From: Selaginella tamariscina
Taxonomy: Eukaryota > Streptophyta > Lycopodiopsida > Selaginellales > Selaginellaceae
Assembly: GCA_003024785.1 (NCBI GenBank)
Contig: PUQB01000286.1
Span: forward strand, 117,836-181,835
Direction of reading: 5' to 3'
DNA length: 64,000 nt
The notes under the pieces: model-generated
Told to the model about the DNA's origin: nothing
The model's input: the letters and a program-made list of their open reading frames with translations, nothing else
Database searches by the model: none
Translations under genes and position numbers: made by a program
Shown here: positions 20,188 through 32,922 of the stretch, piece by piece
How the letters are laid out: every line of letters starts with the position of its first letter
Position numbering within the stretch: position 1 is the stretch's first letter

Positions 20188-21691
20188 TGTTATAGTTTTA
20201 TTATAATCGGTCTTACTTTAAAAGTTGATTATTGTTTTAAGTTTTGAAGAAACATGCCCACTCGATACACTTAGATATTTAGTGATGGTTCAACTGGGTG
20301 TTTTAATGTATTTATAAAAAACTCTAGGCGAAGCTAGCACTAAAACACTCCCCTCATTGAAGTCCCAATTGGTGAGTTTAACATGTTATATATATGGGTA
20401 GAAACACCCTAGGTTGATATAACCCTAGAGTTGCCCTAACCCACGTCCTAAACCCCTTGAGTTAGGGTTTAGGGTTAAGTTAAACTCACCAAATATATTT
20501 TTAAATATTATGTGCTAGCCCACTTTACAAAATAGAAAGGGGGAGAGGGTGCTCTTTGTCACATATATTAAGTAGGATATGTAATGAGAGTTCATGAGTT
20601 CATACATGAGCTTTTATTATTTTTGTTGATGCAAATTCTAGCTTGTGTTGTCAAGGCATAACTCTCTATTCTGCCACCTCAACTTCTAGACAATGGGGTA
20701 TGTCATATCTTCATGGTAGCTTATCCTTAACGTTGATGAATTCGTACTTAAAAGATTTATTGGATTTTACGCCTCCAACCTCCTTCTCCATATCAAGTTA
20801 AAAGTTGCACTTACAGTTAAGCATAGCACATTCATGTCCTTGTCCAACTATGGATATGAAATCTTGATGGACATGTTCTTTTTAATAAGTTCTTGAAGGT
20901 TCATATAGCGGTATTAAAGGTGGCATATGTGCACATTTGGCACTAAATGTAACCCTTGAATTTGAGAGGCTATGGCGAGATAGCTCACATCTTAAGAAAC
21001 AATGTCACATAAAGATGTAACATTAAGCTAGATGGCACATGATACAACACCTAAGGCATATGCTTTGGATTGTTTCATGGGCTTAATGTTGAGGATTGGA
21101 TAAAGCATGCATGTTTGTGCTTGCGTCATAAGCATTGGACATTCGCTTAGGGAGGTTAGGTCTCAAAAATGGGTGTGTGATTAGCACACTTGGCTAGGGA
21201 GGGTGTTCCTCTTGGGATCCAAGGGTTGAACAACCTAAGCTCATTAGTAAAAGCCCTTTCATGAGGCACTCACAAGGTCGTGTATTAGAGTTATTCAAAC
21301 TTAATCTTAGGGAGTTTATTTTTGTTTTTAACTATAGTGCACACTCGTGTTCTCACTAAGTATTAACCCTAGGTCTAAAGTATGACTTGGCCACTCAAAC
21401 CCTTAAGAGTTAGTTGTGGTTTAGGATACCCCTTGTCGCCTTAAAAAGGTTGTACTCCCCAATGATGGTGATTTCTAGAGCATAAGCTTGTCTAAGTCTC
21501 TTGGGGCAAGACCCTAAAATCTACTTGGATTATCATGTATGATTTGGGGTTTTAGGGGACTTAGGTAGGACCCCTAAGTCTTGTACCTATATGAATTAAG
21601 CTCTTGAGGTCATTTTGAAAGACTTAACTTTGGTCACATCAAATAATTATTTAGCAACCACGTGTTTGCCCTTCATGTAAAAACTCTGATA
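20188..21691 (+). repeat. B1: old family B LTR (about 1.5 kb)
   Basis: Starts TGTTATAGTTTTATTATAATC, a mutated form of the B LTR start TGTCATAGTTTTTACTATGAC, and ends CTCTGATA. The middle aligns to the B2 and B3 LTRs (for example AACTCTAGGCGAAGCTAGCAC near 20320 and the telomere-like block near 20420-20480). It is much more diverged and AT-richer than B2-B4. Confidence 0.8.
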
Positions 21692-23840
21692 ATTGGTATT
21701 AGAACTTATATTTTTGTGTTATAAGTTTTAAAAGTACTTTTTCATTTTTAGCTAACACATCTGAATTTTGTACGAAGAGTTAATCATGAGATTTATAACT
21801 CTTTAAAGAACAAGTATGTGTGAGTATAAACTCTAATTTCAAAGGTAGAACTTGAAAGGTAACTTCCAAGTTGCATGCTAAACTACTTTACCTAGTATAG
21901 TTGTTCATGTCCTTTTACTTTATGATTGTCTAAGTTACTTTACCTTACAATTCTTCATGTTACTTTACCTATATTTACGCAAATTAGTTTACTAAACACT
22001 TTCACAAAACATGGCAAGCTAGTTTGTTTTGGCTTACAAACTAAATCTTAAGATCACATGATATATTAAGTTTGCACATTATTAAAAAAAAATAAAAAAT
22101 TCTTTAAGATGCATGAAATTTAGATAACACATGATTGAGAATGGGACATTATTCATTGAGTTTTGTTTAGGTCAAGATACAATAGTTTGAGATAAATGGC
22201 ATGATTTACCAAAAATAAAAATAGTAGAAACATACGTTTATATTTTTTATTTATTAAATATAAGAGGACTTGCATAGTGAAGGCATTTGGCGCACATTTG
22301 TGCAATTCATTATTAATTTTTTAAGTTTGAAATCTATAACGTTGTTTACAATGTATAGATTAATTAGTTTAATCTTTTGAACAAGGGTGATTCATTAAGT
22401 ATGTCAAGAATGTTCATGATGCGAGAACGTTTGAGTATATAAAGGTTTTTGTGCATGTACCTTTTTAGAGAAGTCAATATTCGATAAGATTTGAAAGTTT
22501 TTATTAGTTTTGATATCGATTACATTTTGAAGGCAAATACGATTATTTAAAAAGTTAATTTCTTGATTCTTTATCATAATCACAAATGTGCGCACTCAAA
22601 AAACATACAATGTATATATCTTTAATTCTTTAAAATATCAAAAACTTTTCTGGTTCATTGGATTCGTTGTCAGTTTTATCTTAAGGATTGATGATGTTCC
22701 TTAAATATATACATGAAAGTATAATGATAAGTTGTTAAATTAACTTAAAAAGATGATTTTTCTCCTTGATAGTTATAATTCAAGGTCCCTAGTGTATCGT
22801 TTAATATCTAGTTTAAGAATATGAGGTTTCTTATTATCTCATTTGTTAAAATATTTATACTTTAGTCTTTGAAAATATTTGTAATAGTCTTTTTAAGATT
22901 AGTTATAAATGATTTAAAAAAGTATAATATAATATTTTGAATATTAAGATAGAAACACTCACTGTTTTAACTTGATTAGGATCACATGGAGTGGTTATAC
23001 TCATTGGATATACTAAAATGGATCTAAGTTCGACACTTTAATAAGTGATACCTTAGTGTTACAGCTTGAAAAGCATTTTCAAGTTAGCTAAGAAATGAGA
23101 AAGATTTTTTTAATATATTGCTATGTGATACTTTGTAGGATTGTTAGATATTCATAATAAATAAGGTATCTTAATTCAATGTACTAAACAAGATATTTAT
23201 TCATGTTTGGGAAGTCTGTTAAATTGTGAGATATAATTAAAACATGAAGTTATGTGACACTTTAAAGTCATGATAATATTAGTGTGAAAATAAATCTTAT
23301 TAAATTAACAAGATACTTATTATGATTCTTTTTAATTCTTGAACAGTTTTTAAAATATTAAAGTAGCATTATATTTTCATGAAGTTTGATTCATTTCAAT
23401 TAAATCATATTCATAATATAACCCTTGCATATTTAGTATAGTTAGAAAGTCATATCCACTAAATGTTGATTTAAAATTAATCAATATAAATTAACTCGAA
23501 TGTACAAATGCATAAATAAAAATTAATTTAAATGTGCTTGTTAAAACACTAATTATTTAAATTGGTGAAAATGTTATACTTAGTATAGTGTTAAGGGAAC
23601 ATTTACATAATTAATTTAAAAATATAATGTTACAAAGGTGTGTACTTCATTGAGACTCTTATCATGATAACTAAGTTTTAAAATTTAATATTTAAATTTA
23701 ATAAGATAAAAATTATAAATTATTAAATAAACAGTGGTTGTGCTATTTGAAGAATGAGTGCAACATGATAATATCAGCTAACATATGCGATGTCTAAAGA
23801 TCATTGATTAAAACACTGATGTTAGTTGTACAAATTATTC
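21692..23840 (+). mobile_element. B1 internal region, non-coding, 3' truncated
   Basis: A primer-site-like TGGTATTAGAAC (21694-21705) follows the LTR. The rest aligns in order with the internal domain of B3 (53396-56975), for example GAAGGCATTTGGCGCACATTTGTGC near 22280 and the segment near 23740-23820. No gag or pol frame exists, and alignment stops before a 3' LTR. Very AT-rich through decay. Confidence 0.72.
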
Positions 23841-24374
23841 ACATGATATGAAACGAGCTTGCCTCAAGCCCCAAACTTAAAACCTAGAATGGCAAAACAT
23901 TCAACTCCAAAGGTAGGAATTTCCTTTACCCCGAAAGCAAGTCAGTTGCCTGGATCAACTGACTCCCAATCTGTTACCTAGGAAAGGCCTATCCACTTCG
24001 GACAAAATCTTGTTTGTGAACGATGCAAAACAAATGGGAATCAAGTCCTCATGGGAAATCCGCAAGAACTGTAGGTGTATTAATTGAAAATATTCCCATC
24101 AAAAAAAAAGGACGTGTCATTTCTAGCAAATTCCCAGCCATGTTGAGCATGCAAGACAAGCTCCATTATAAAGGCAAATGGAGAGGAGCTTTCTTCACTG
24201 GGAATCTACCGTCCGAATCAACTTCTTTACGGCCTTGTGATGGATTAAAGAAGCCAAACTGAGAGGCCTCTGGAACTCACTACTCCCCTTTTCAATCTTC
24301 CCTCCAGGCGGATAGATTATTGTCCGACCGCAGAAAAGTCGACGTGTGTTATTTTGGAACCACAAGATTGACTC
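23841..24374. other. Spacer upstream of the flavoprotein gene
   Basis: Transition from transposon relic to genic sequence with higher GC. Frames of 60-80 codons on both strands have no recognisable motif. It presumably holds the promoter and 5' leader of the gene at 24375. Confidence 0.5.
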
Positions 24375-26466
24375 AATGGCTTGGTGCGTCTCCAGTGCAG
24401 TGCCGGTGACGCCAACGCGCACTGTAGAATCTCGAGGAAGAGCCCTCAGAGGCAAGCAGTCACTTATTGTATGTTCCTGTCTACTTATAATGGTACATCG
24501 CAGGCAAGAGTGAGGACAGATTATCTTGTGATTGGGAGTGGCATTGGAGGGCTTAGCTGTGGGGGTCTGCTGGCTAGGTACGGGGAGGATGTGCTGGTTC
24601 TCGAGAGTCACAACCTTCCTGGAGGCGCTGCTCACTCTTTCCGAGTTGGTGAATGCCATTTTGATTCTGGACCATCTCTTTTCTCTGGCCTCTCTTCTAA
24701 AGGTCCACAGGCCAATCCGCTTGCTCAGGTAAAAGGTCACATTGTTGGTTTCTACACTAGCGAATGTTACATATATCAGGTTCTGGATGCCTTGGACGAA
24801 CATGTTGAATGTGCAAAATATGACTCGTGGATGGTGCATTTACCAGAAGGGCAGTTTTTGTCACGCATTGGCCCTTCCCACTTCCCTGAGGTGCCGTCCT
24901 CCTTTCCTAACTGTGTCGTTTCTCCCGACTAACGTTTACCAGCTTGCAGGTGTTGCAGAAATACGGCGGACCTACCGCCGTAGCAGAATGGAACCAATTG
25001 CAAGTAGGTAGAGTACGAATTCACCTGAAGCTAATTCACACCGCTCGCTTAATTTCCAGGAGACTGTTATTGCAATCTCTGGAGCCGCTATGGCAATTCC
25101 ACCAGCCGCTATACGAGGGGATTTGGGTATCCTGTCTACTGTCTTAGGACGTTATTCTATCGATTTATTCAAGGCATTCCTCCAAATGGGACCCAGGGGT
25201 GCTTTAACCGCCTCCAAACTCTTGGTCCCTTTTCAGGCATCCTGGATTCCTTAAACATCAATGATCCATTTCTTCGAAACTGGCTGGATCTATTGCCTTT
25301 CCTTCTTTCGGGCTTGAAGGCTGACGGGACTCTTGCTGCTGAAGTTGTAAGTGAAACTCTTTCTTCCACTGGCTATTGATACTGCACCTGCACTTGTACA
25401 GGTGTACATGTTCTCCGAATGGTACAAGCCGGGATGCGTGCTTGAATATCCGCTTGGAGGCACTGCTACCATCGTCGATGCTCTTGTACGAGGCTTGGAG
25501 AAATTCAAAGGGCGTCTTGCTTTGGGGTGTCATGCTGAAGGAATTATTGTTGAAAATGGGCGCGCCAAGGGAGTCAAACTGAAAAATGGCCAGGTATCTT
25601 CAAAGTTGCTGTGTTTTGTCACAGTCGACTGAAGCTTTCGCTTATGTGCAGGTGATCTTGGCCCGAAAAGCAGTAATAAGCAATGCCTCTTTATGGAACA
25701 CGGTGAATCTACTGCCGCCGGGAGAGATTCCCAAGAGCTCCTCAGACGTTCAAACGAAACAGCACAGTGCGATTCCTTTATGCACCTGCATCTTGCGTTT
25801 GATGCAAAGGTGACTGACTGTTTCTGAGTACACGTTACCAGGCTGATCCAAGGTGTAATGCAGGACGTTCCTGATGATCTCGGAATTCATCATATAGTTG
25901 TCAACGACTGGGCTGCTGGGGTAGACGCACCACAGAACGTAGTTTTGATTTCCATGCCAAGTGCCTTGAAGGCAGGTGTTGGACCACCTGGGAAGCATGT
26001 TCTGCATGCTTATACGCCAGGCACAGAGCCTTACAGCATTTGGGAGGGACTTGATAGACAATCCGCTGCTTACAAACAATTGAAAGTGGAGCGGTCCCAG
26101 GTAGCCTCTGTGCTTGATTTCTTTGTTGGTGTTGATCTTTTCTGGTGCAGGTTATGTGGGCCGCTGTGGAGAAAGCCTTAGGAGGGGATTTCTCTAGGGA
26201 AAAATGTGAAGTGAAGTTGGTAGGGACACCATTGACCCATGAGCGCTTCTTACGAAGGCACCGTGTGTACTTATGGGCCTGCCATCCGAGCAGGCAAGGA
26301 AACATTCCCAGGTCCGGGCACACCAATCAAGAACTTATTTTGTTGCGGGGATTGTGTGTTTCCGGGGATTGGAGTGCCAGCAGTTGCTGCAAGTGGCATG
26401 TTGACAGCAAATTCGCTGGTGCCCCTGCAGAAACACAGCGACCTCTTGGATGCGATCGGCTTGTAA
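24375..26466 (+). CDS. Carotenoid-isomerase-like FAD oxidoreductase (frame-damaged)
   Basis: FAD/NAD(P)-binding oxidoreductase of the phytoene desaturase/CRTISO superfamily, close in layout to Arabidopsis At1g57770-type proteins. About eight exons with 50-60 nt introns (for example 24729-24779, 24891-24949, 25004-25059). The dinucleotide-binding motif VIGSGIGGLSCGGLLARYG starts near 24529, followed by LPGGAAHSF. The C-terminal FAD segment reads LFCCGDCVFPGIGVPAVAASG near 26338-26400. From ATG 24375 the N-terminus (MAWCVSSAVPVTPTR) looks like a plastid transit peptide but needs a 35-nt intron to join the core; ATG 24381 needs none. Three frame breaks against the conserved reading occur near 25224, 25738 and 26256. 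At the first, a 38-nt intron (25199-25236) would also restore frame, at the cost of conserved residues. Confidence 0.8.
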
Positions 26467-26755
26467 ATGTATATTCTTATCTTACTTAACACTCGTAAAT
26501 TCGTTGGGATTAAAAATCTGCACATTTTAAATTCCGCGCGTTTGTAAGTCTTTAATCACCGAAAAGCCAAGTTGAGTGCAGGTAACGCGGAGGGATAATG
26601 GCAGCTTTGGATGTGCATATTTCGTCCAATTGAGACATTCATTGCTAATTGTAGTCAGTCACACGTTTCCGCTGTGAGGTGTTTTTGGGGAGACTTGTTC
26701 CATGGGCCAGCTGAAAACAGCTAGTATAAAATGGCACCCGTGGCACAGGACTCTC
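26467..26755. other. Intergenic, peroxidase promoter region
   Basis: Contains the flavoprotein 3' end and the upstream region of the peroxidase. CAGCTAGTATAAAATGGC near 26718 holds a TATA box (TATAAAA) about 30 nt before the preferred ATG at 26756. The longer frame from 26702 would put that TATA box inside coding sequence. Confidence 0.55.
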
Positions 26756-27893
26756 ATGGGGCTCAGACAAGGAGCCATCTTACTTGTTACGGTATTTCTC
26801 ATCAAGGGTGCCCAAGCACAGCTACTTGTGGGCTTCTATGACAGTACTTGCCCTCGAGCTGAAAGCATTGTGCAGCAAGCGGTAATGATGGCTACTCAAG
26901 GCAACCGTGCTGTTGCAGCTCGTCTTGTGCGCCTCTTCTTCCACGATTGCTTTGTCCAAGTGAGTAAATCGCACTCCATCGTATCTTCTGAGATTCTTTA
27001 ACAGGGTTGCGACGCTTCCATCTTGCTCGACTCCACGCCTAATAACACTGCTGAGAAGGACAGCCGGCAAGCCTGACCAGTTGGTGGCTACGAAGTAGTT
27101 GATGCTGCAAAGAACACGTTAGAAGCTGTGGTCCTGGAACTGTCTCCTGCCAGACGTTCTAGCTTTAGCAGCCAGGGATGCCTATTCTTTGTAAGTGTTC
27201 TCTTTCCCCAGCATTCATTGGTTACGTGCGTGTGTAGTCAGGAGGGCCACACTGGGATGTTCCAACGGGGCGAAGAGATAGCACCATCTCACGTGCTTCT
27301 GATGTTGCCCCCAACTTGCCGGATCCATCCTTCAGTGTAGACCAATTGACAGCCTCTTTCGGCTCCAAGGGCTTGTCACAGTCGGACATGGTTGTTCTAT
27401 CAGGTGAAGACTGGCGATTGTTTTGTTTTGATGATGCAACATTAACTTTTTTCAGAACAGGTGGTCATACCATCGGCTTTGCACACTGTGGACTATATAA
27501 ACCGCTTTTCAAATGCCACGGATCCCACTCTAGATCCCACATTTGCCAAGCTCTTGCAAGCAGCATGTCCAGTTGAGAAACTGGACAATACAAAGCTCCT
27601 GCCATTGGATACGTTAAGCAACTCCATCTTTGAATGCCTACTATGTCAACTTGCAAGCAGGAAAGGGACTCATGTCCTCTGACCAAGCACTCTTTACGGA
27701 TCCAAGAACCAGACCACTTGTAAACGCTCTTGCGCAGAGTGGAAACAGCTTCTCTGCCAACTTTCAACTGGCTATGGTGGAGACTTGGATCCATCCAGGT
27801 CAAACTGGCACTGAAGGCCAAATTCGCAAAAAGTGCCGAAAACCCAAACCCATAGCACTTGGCTTGTCAAAATTTTGTGTTCAAGAATCTTGA
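26756..27893 (+). pseudogene. Class III secretory peroxidase, disrupted
   Basis: Plant haem peroxidase for extracellular H2O2-dependent oxidation. A signal peptide of about 21 residues (MGLRQGAILLVTVFLIKGAQA) precedes the usual mature start QLLVGFYDSTCP. The distal site RLFFHDCFVQGCDASILLD is intact, split by an intron after FVQ. The proximal His site is GGHTIGFAHC near 27464. A TGA at 27074-27076 falls between EKD and GGYEVVDAAK. Frame breaks occur near 27150 (after VSC), 27497 (after FAHC) and 27630 (after NSIF). The C-terminus can still be followed as GTEGQIRKKCRKP. Either a recently dead gene or indel errors; the number of lesions in one gene favours decay. Confidence 0.82.
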
Positions 27894-28000
27894 GAAATAA
27901 AATTCAATGGTTAAAATAGGATCACGGAGATGCAGGTGTCTTCGGCTCAATCCCTGGTAACATTACATATATAATAATTAACCAAAGTCATAAATACTTG

Positions 28001-30076
<2,076 letters not shown>

Positions 30077-30597
30077 ATCAGAAAGCCCCCATTTTGCATC
30101 AGCCCCCAGAGCCACGACACACTAATCAAAACCCTGATAGAAGTTTCACTATGTAGTCAAACCAGGAACATCCAGTCAACAATCCCTTCTCTCTCTCATA
30201 TCCCAGAGAGAGGGCAGAACAGTGCAGGCTCCAGCCAGCAGCACAGTCACAGAGCGACTACCTAGGCAGAGGTGCGTGATGACGGTGATGTGTGGTTTAG
30301 TAGTAAAACATTGCAAAACAAACCCTAAGCGAGCAAGATATATGGCACCGGCTACAAACCAAACCCAACCAACGAACCACATACATGTGCAATGTGGCAG
30401 AGCTTCACTGTAATCGGCACTGTTCCTTGTGACTTTATTATTTTTAAACCTCCCTTATTTTATTGTTTGCTAATTGCAGCTCTCTCCACTTCAAAGCAAG
30501 CGCGGCGTGGGCTGGCTTGGCTGTCGTAGATTGACCTAGTACAAATGCAAAATATATAGAAATCAAATCGAAAGCAGTAAAAACAATAACTATGTAG
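30077..30597. other. Intergenic: GSK3 promoter side and VIP3 3' side
   Basis: Between the GSK3 start and the VIP3 stop, both minus. No gene seen. It should hold the GSK3 5' leader and promoter and the VIP3 terminator. Confidence 0.55.
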
Positions 30598-31595
30598 CTA
30601 GCTGTAGTCGTACAGGCAAATGCTTCTATCATCCGAGACAGTTGCAAGCCTGCCTGAACCAGATCCCTTGATCGGTCGGAACGCCACCCCCCACCTGGTC
30701 CTTGTGATCCGTAACGCTCTGCACGCAGCTCCTCGTCTTGAGGTCCCACAGCCTCACCGTCCTGTCACTCGAGCCGGATGCAAGGGCCGTTCCGTCCGGG
30801 CTGGCATCCACACTGAGAACACAGCTCGCGTGCCCAGACATTGCACTTACCAAGCTCTTCCCTTCAGCATCATACATGTGCACGTGCTTGTCGTCGCAAG
30901 CCGTAAACAAGAGCCTTGTATCCACAGGGGAGAAGGACAGAGACCTCACCGGCATTGAATGCCCATCCAACGTGTGAAGCATCTTGCCCCTGCTCACATC
31001 AAATATGGCAATTGAGCCATCCATTGTACTGCAAGCCAGCCGCTTGCCATCTGCGCTCCACGCAACCGACAGCACAAACTTGCCAGCTCCCACCTTTTCC
31101 ACCCCACAGCCTCAGGCTCAGACCCTTGTCTCCGCAACCCGTTCCGGCTGTTGAATATGTTCACGCAGCCGCTGCCCCCGCCCGCAACCGCAAGGAAATC
31201 GCTCTGCCAAACAAGTCCGATTAGCTCACTGGAGCGTTGTTTACCGCAGAATTACCTTGGGATTGAAAGCCAGTTTCCAAGCCTCGGCTGGTTTGCTCTC
31301 CAGAGTAGCTACAGTCTCATTGGAGTCGACATCGAATATGCGGACCACACTGTCCAAAGAGGTGCAGGCGGCCAGAGTCCCATCGTGACTTGCAGCGACG
31401 GCAACAACGCCGAGAGAGTTACCGCTGCTTGTGCGCTCCACCTCCAGCTCGTCCACCTGCCAAAGCTTGACGCTTTCATCGGCCGATCCAGTGACCAACA
31501 TTGGGCCTCGCTCGTCTCTGCCAGCTGCCCATGCCACCGTCCACAACGCCATCGCCATGCGCATTAGCCAAGCTCTTCACCGTCACTAGCTTCAT
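30598..31595 (-). CDS. VIP3: VIP3/SKI8-type WD40 protein (frame-damaged)
   Basis: Seven-bladed WD40 protein shared by the PAF1 transcription-elongation complex and the SKI RNA-decay complex. The start MKLVTVKSLANAHGDGV (31595) matches the family N-terminus. WD units include GSADESVKLWQVDEL, TSLDSVVRIFDVDS, CSTMDGSIAIFDVSRG, TACDDKHVHMYDAEG and GSSDRTVRLWDLKTR. The last blade, ATVSDDRSICLYDYS, ends at TAG 30598-30600. One intron of about 50 nt lies near 31207-31258. Three frame breaks (near 31543, 31103 and 30690) fall at or beside G/C runs, the last converting the conserved DQVWGVAF into another frame. With so many otherwise perfect residues, assembly indels are at least as likely as decay. 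Confidence 0.85.
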
Positions 31596-31697
31596 TCCTC
31601 AAGAAGAACCCTATGCAAGCCCTAATCTCAGTTCAGAGGTAGAGAGAGAGAGAGAGAGAATCCATGGTTGTCCAGCTATCGTCCAGGAAAGTGGATC
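31596..31697. promoter_or_regulatory. Bidirectional promoter with (GA)n between VIP3 and GTPase
   Basis: Only 102 bp separate the divergent start codons at 31595 (-) and 31698 (+). It contains a (AG)n run of about 22 bp near 31640-31661 and no clear TATA box, as often seen in GAGA-rich plant housekeeping promoters. Confidence 0.6.
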
Positions 31698-32757
31698 ATG
31701 GAGACGGGAGGTTTCAGCTCGAAAGATTTCGTCATTCCGCAAGCTACCACACTTCTTGTAGTTGGACCTATGGGAGCGGGCAAGAGCACGCTAATCAACA
31801 ATCTGATCAGAGTGCTCAATGAACTTAACTCAGGCTATGATAGAGCTCAAGTATGCGGTGAGCCTTCAATATTTATCATTCCTTGTGGTTCGTTTCAGAC
31901 GATCCAAGGAACACTGTTTCTCAAAGAATGCGTGCTCTGCGAAAAGGCGAAGAATATATACGCATTTGACACTCATGGTTTCTCCGAGATGGATCTTGTT
32001 GAGGACTTGAACATTGTGAAAGCTTGGATGACGGAGGGAGTTAAGCATGGAGAATTGGTTCGGAGGTGCAGTCTGCTTTGTGTTATGTTTATTATGTCTT
32101 ATGGCATTTAGCTTCTCGCAGGGCTTCGGACAGTAGCAGTGACTTGCTGGACCAGAGGGTCCGTCATGGTCGCTACAAGTTTAGCAGCAAAAGACAAGTC
32201 AACTTCGTCATATTTGTGGTGAGTGCCACTAGTGTTCATAAGATGAGAAATGAAGGGCACGGGTCTATGCTGGCAAGGCTGTATAAAAGTCCACTTCTTG
32301 CCTTTAAAGGTGAGCCATTCTACTTGTGATGTATGACTAAATTATTGCACAGATGACAGGCCGGTTGTAGTGCTGACACATGGGGACGAGCTGTCTATGG
32401 AGGATAGGATTGATGCGAGAATACACCTGAGCAACATGTTGGGTGTTTCTGCTGTCAATCAGATATTTGACATTCCTGGTAAATAATGAACCAATCAAAT
32501 GTACCTTAAAGTAATCTTTTTAAAATGCTGCAGGATACACAGGCAGGTGAGAACAGGATCCTGTTATAGATATGGCAATGCTGGACATGCTCGAGTATGC
32601 ACTTATGCGAGCGGACAGAGATCTCATGTACAATCCCATTGTGGCTGAAACAGGCAAGAACAAGATATTGCATATAAGTGCGTTTGACATAATCTTGCCG
32701 TCTTTTACAAGCAGGCTTTCATCTGGATCCAGCGAGGAAGTACTGCCTTGTTCTTGA
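31698..32757 (+). CDS. P-loop GTPase-like protein with in-frame TGA
   Basis: The start ATG gives METGGFSSKDFVIPQATT. A Walker A/G1 motif GPMGAGKST lies at residues of about 24-32, and a DTHGF segment fits a DxxG G3 motif. A hydrophobic strand FVIFVVSATS follows, then VVVLTHGDEL, which fits the G4 position, so an AIG1- or septin-like GTP-binding fold is plausible but unproven. Five exons with 42-56 nt introns. After FDIPGYTGR the frame meets TGA at 32548-32550 and then stays open to TGA 32755-32757, encoding EQDPVIDMAMLDMLEYAL and a hydrophobic C-terminus. A CGA-to-TGA change would explain the stop. If it is real, the protein loses about 70 residues. Confidence 0.7.
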
Positions 32758-32922
32758 TGTCGTGGGTGTTTGCGTGTGGGGTGCTTATTGCCGCGCTTAC
32801 CTTAGCTAAGTTACGCTGAACAAATCTGTATACAAGCTTTTAGATGCTTTTACGTGTGCAATCCTTATCATAGGCTTGTCAGCCAGTCCTAACCTTTTCT
32901 AAACAAAACAAAGGGCTTTAGT

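Noticed and set aside
20440-20490. Telomere or subtelomere
   Set aside because: The TTTAGGG-like words are short, inverted and embedded at the same place in every family B LTR, so they are part of the transposon.
24195-24839. 214-aa minus-strand frame opposite the flavoprotein gene
   Set aside because: No recognisable domain; the plus strand carries the conserved FAD-binding coding sequence.
25258-25533. Minus-strand frames over flavoprotein exons
   Set aside because: Shadows of the coding plus strand.
32548-32550. Selenocysteine codon
   Set aside because: Land plants lack the selenocysteine insertion system, and no supporting structure is evident; a mutated Arg codon or error is simpler.
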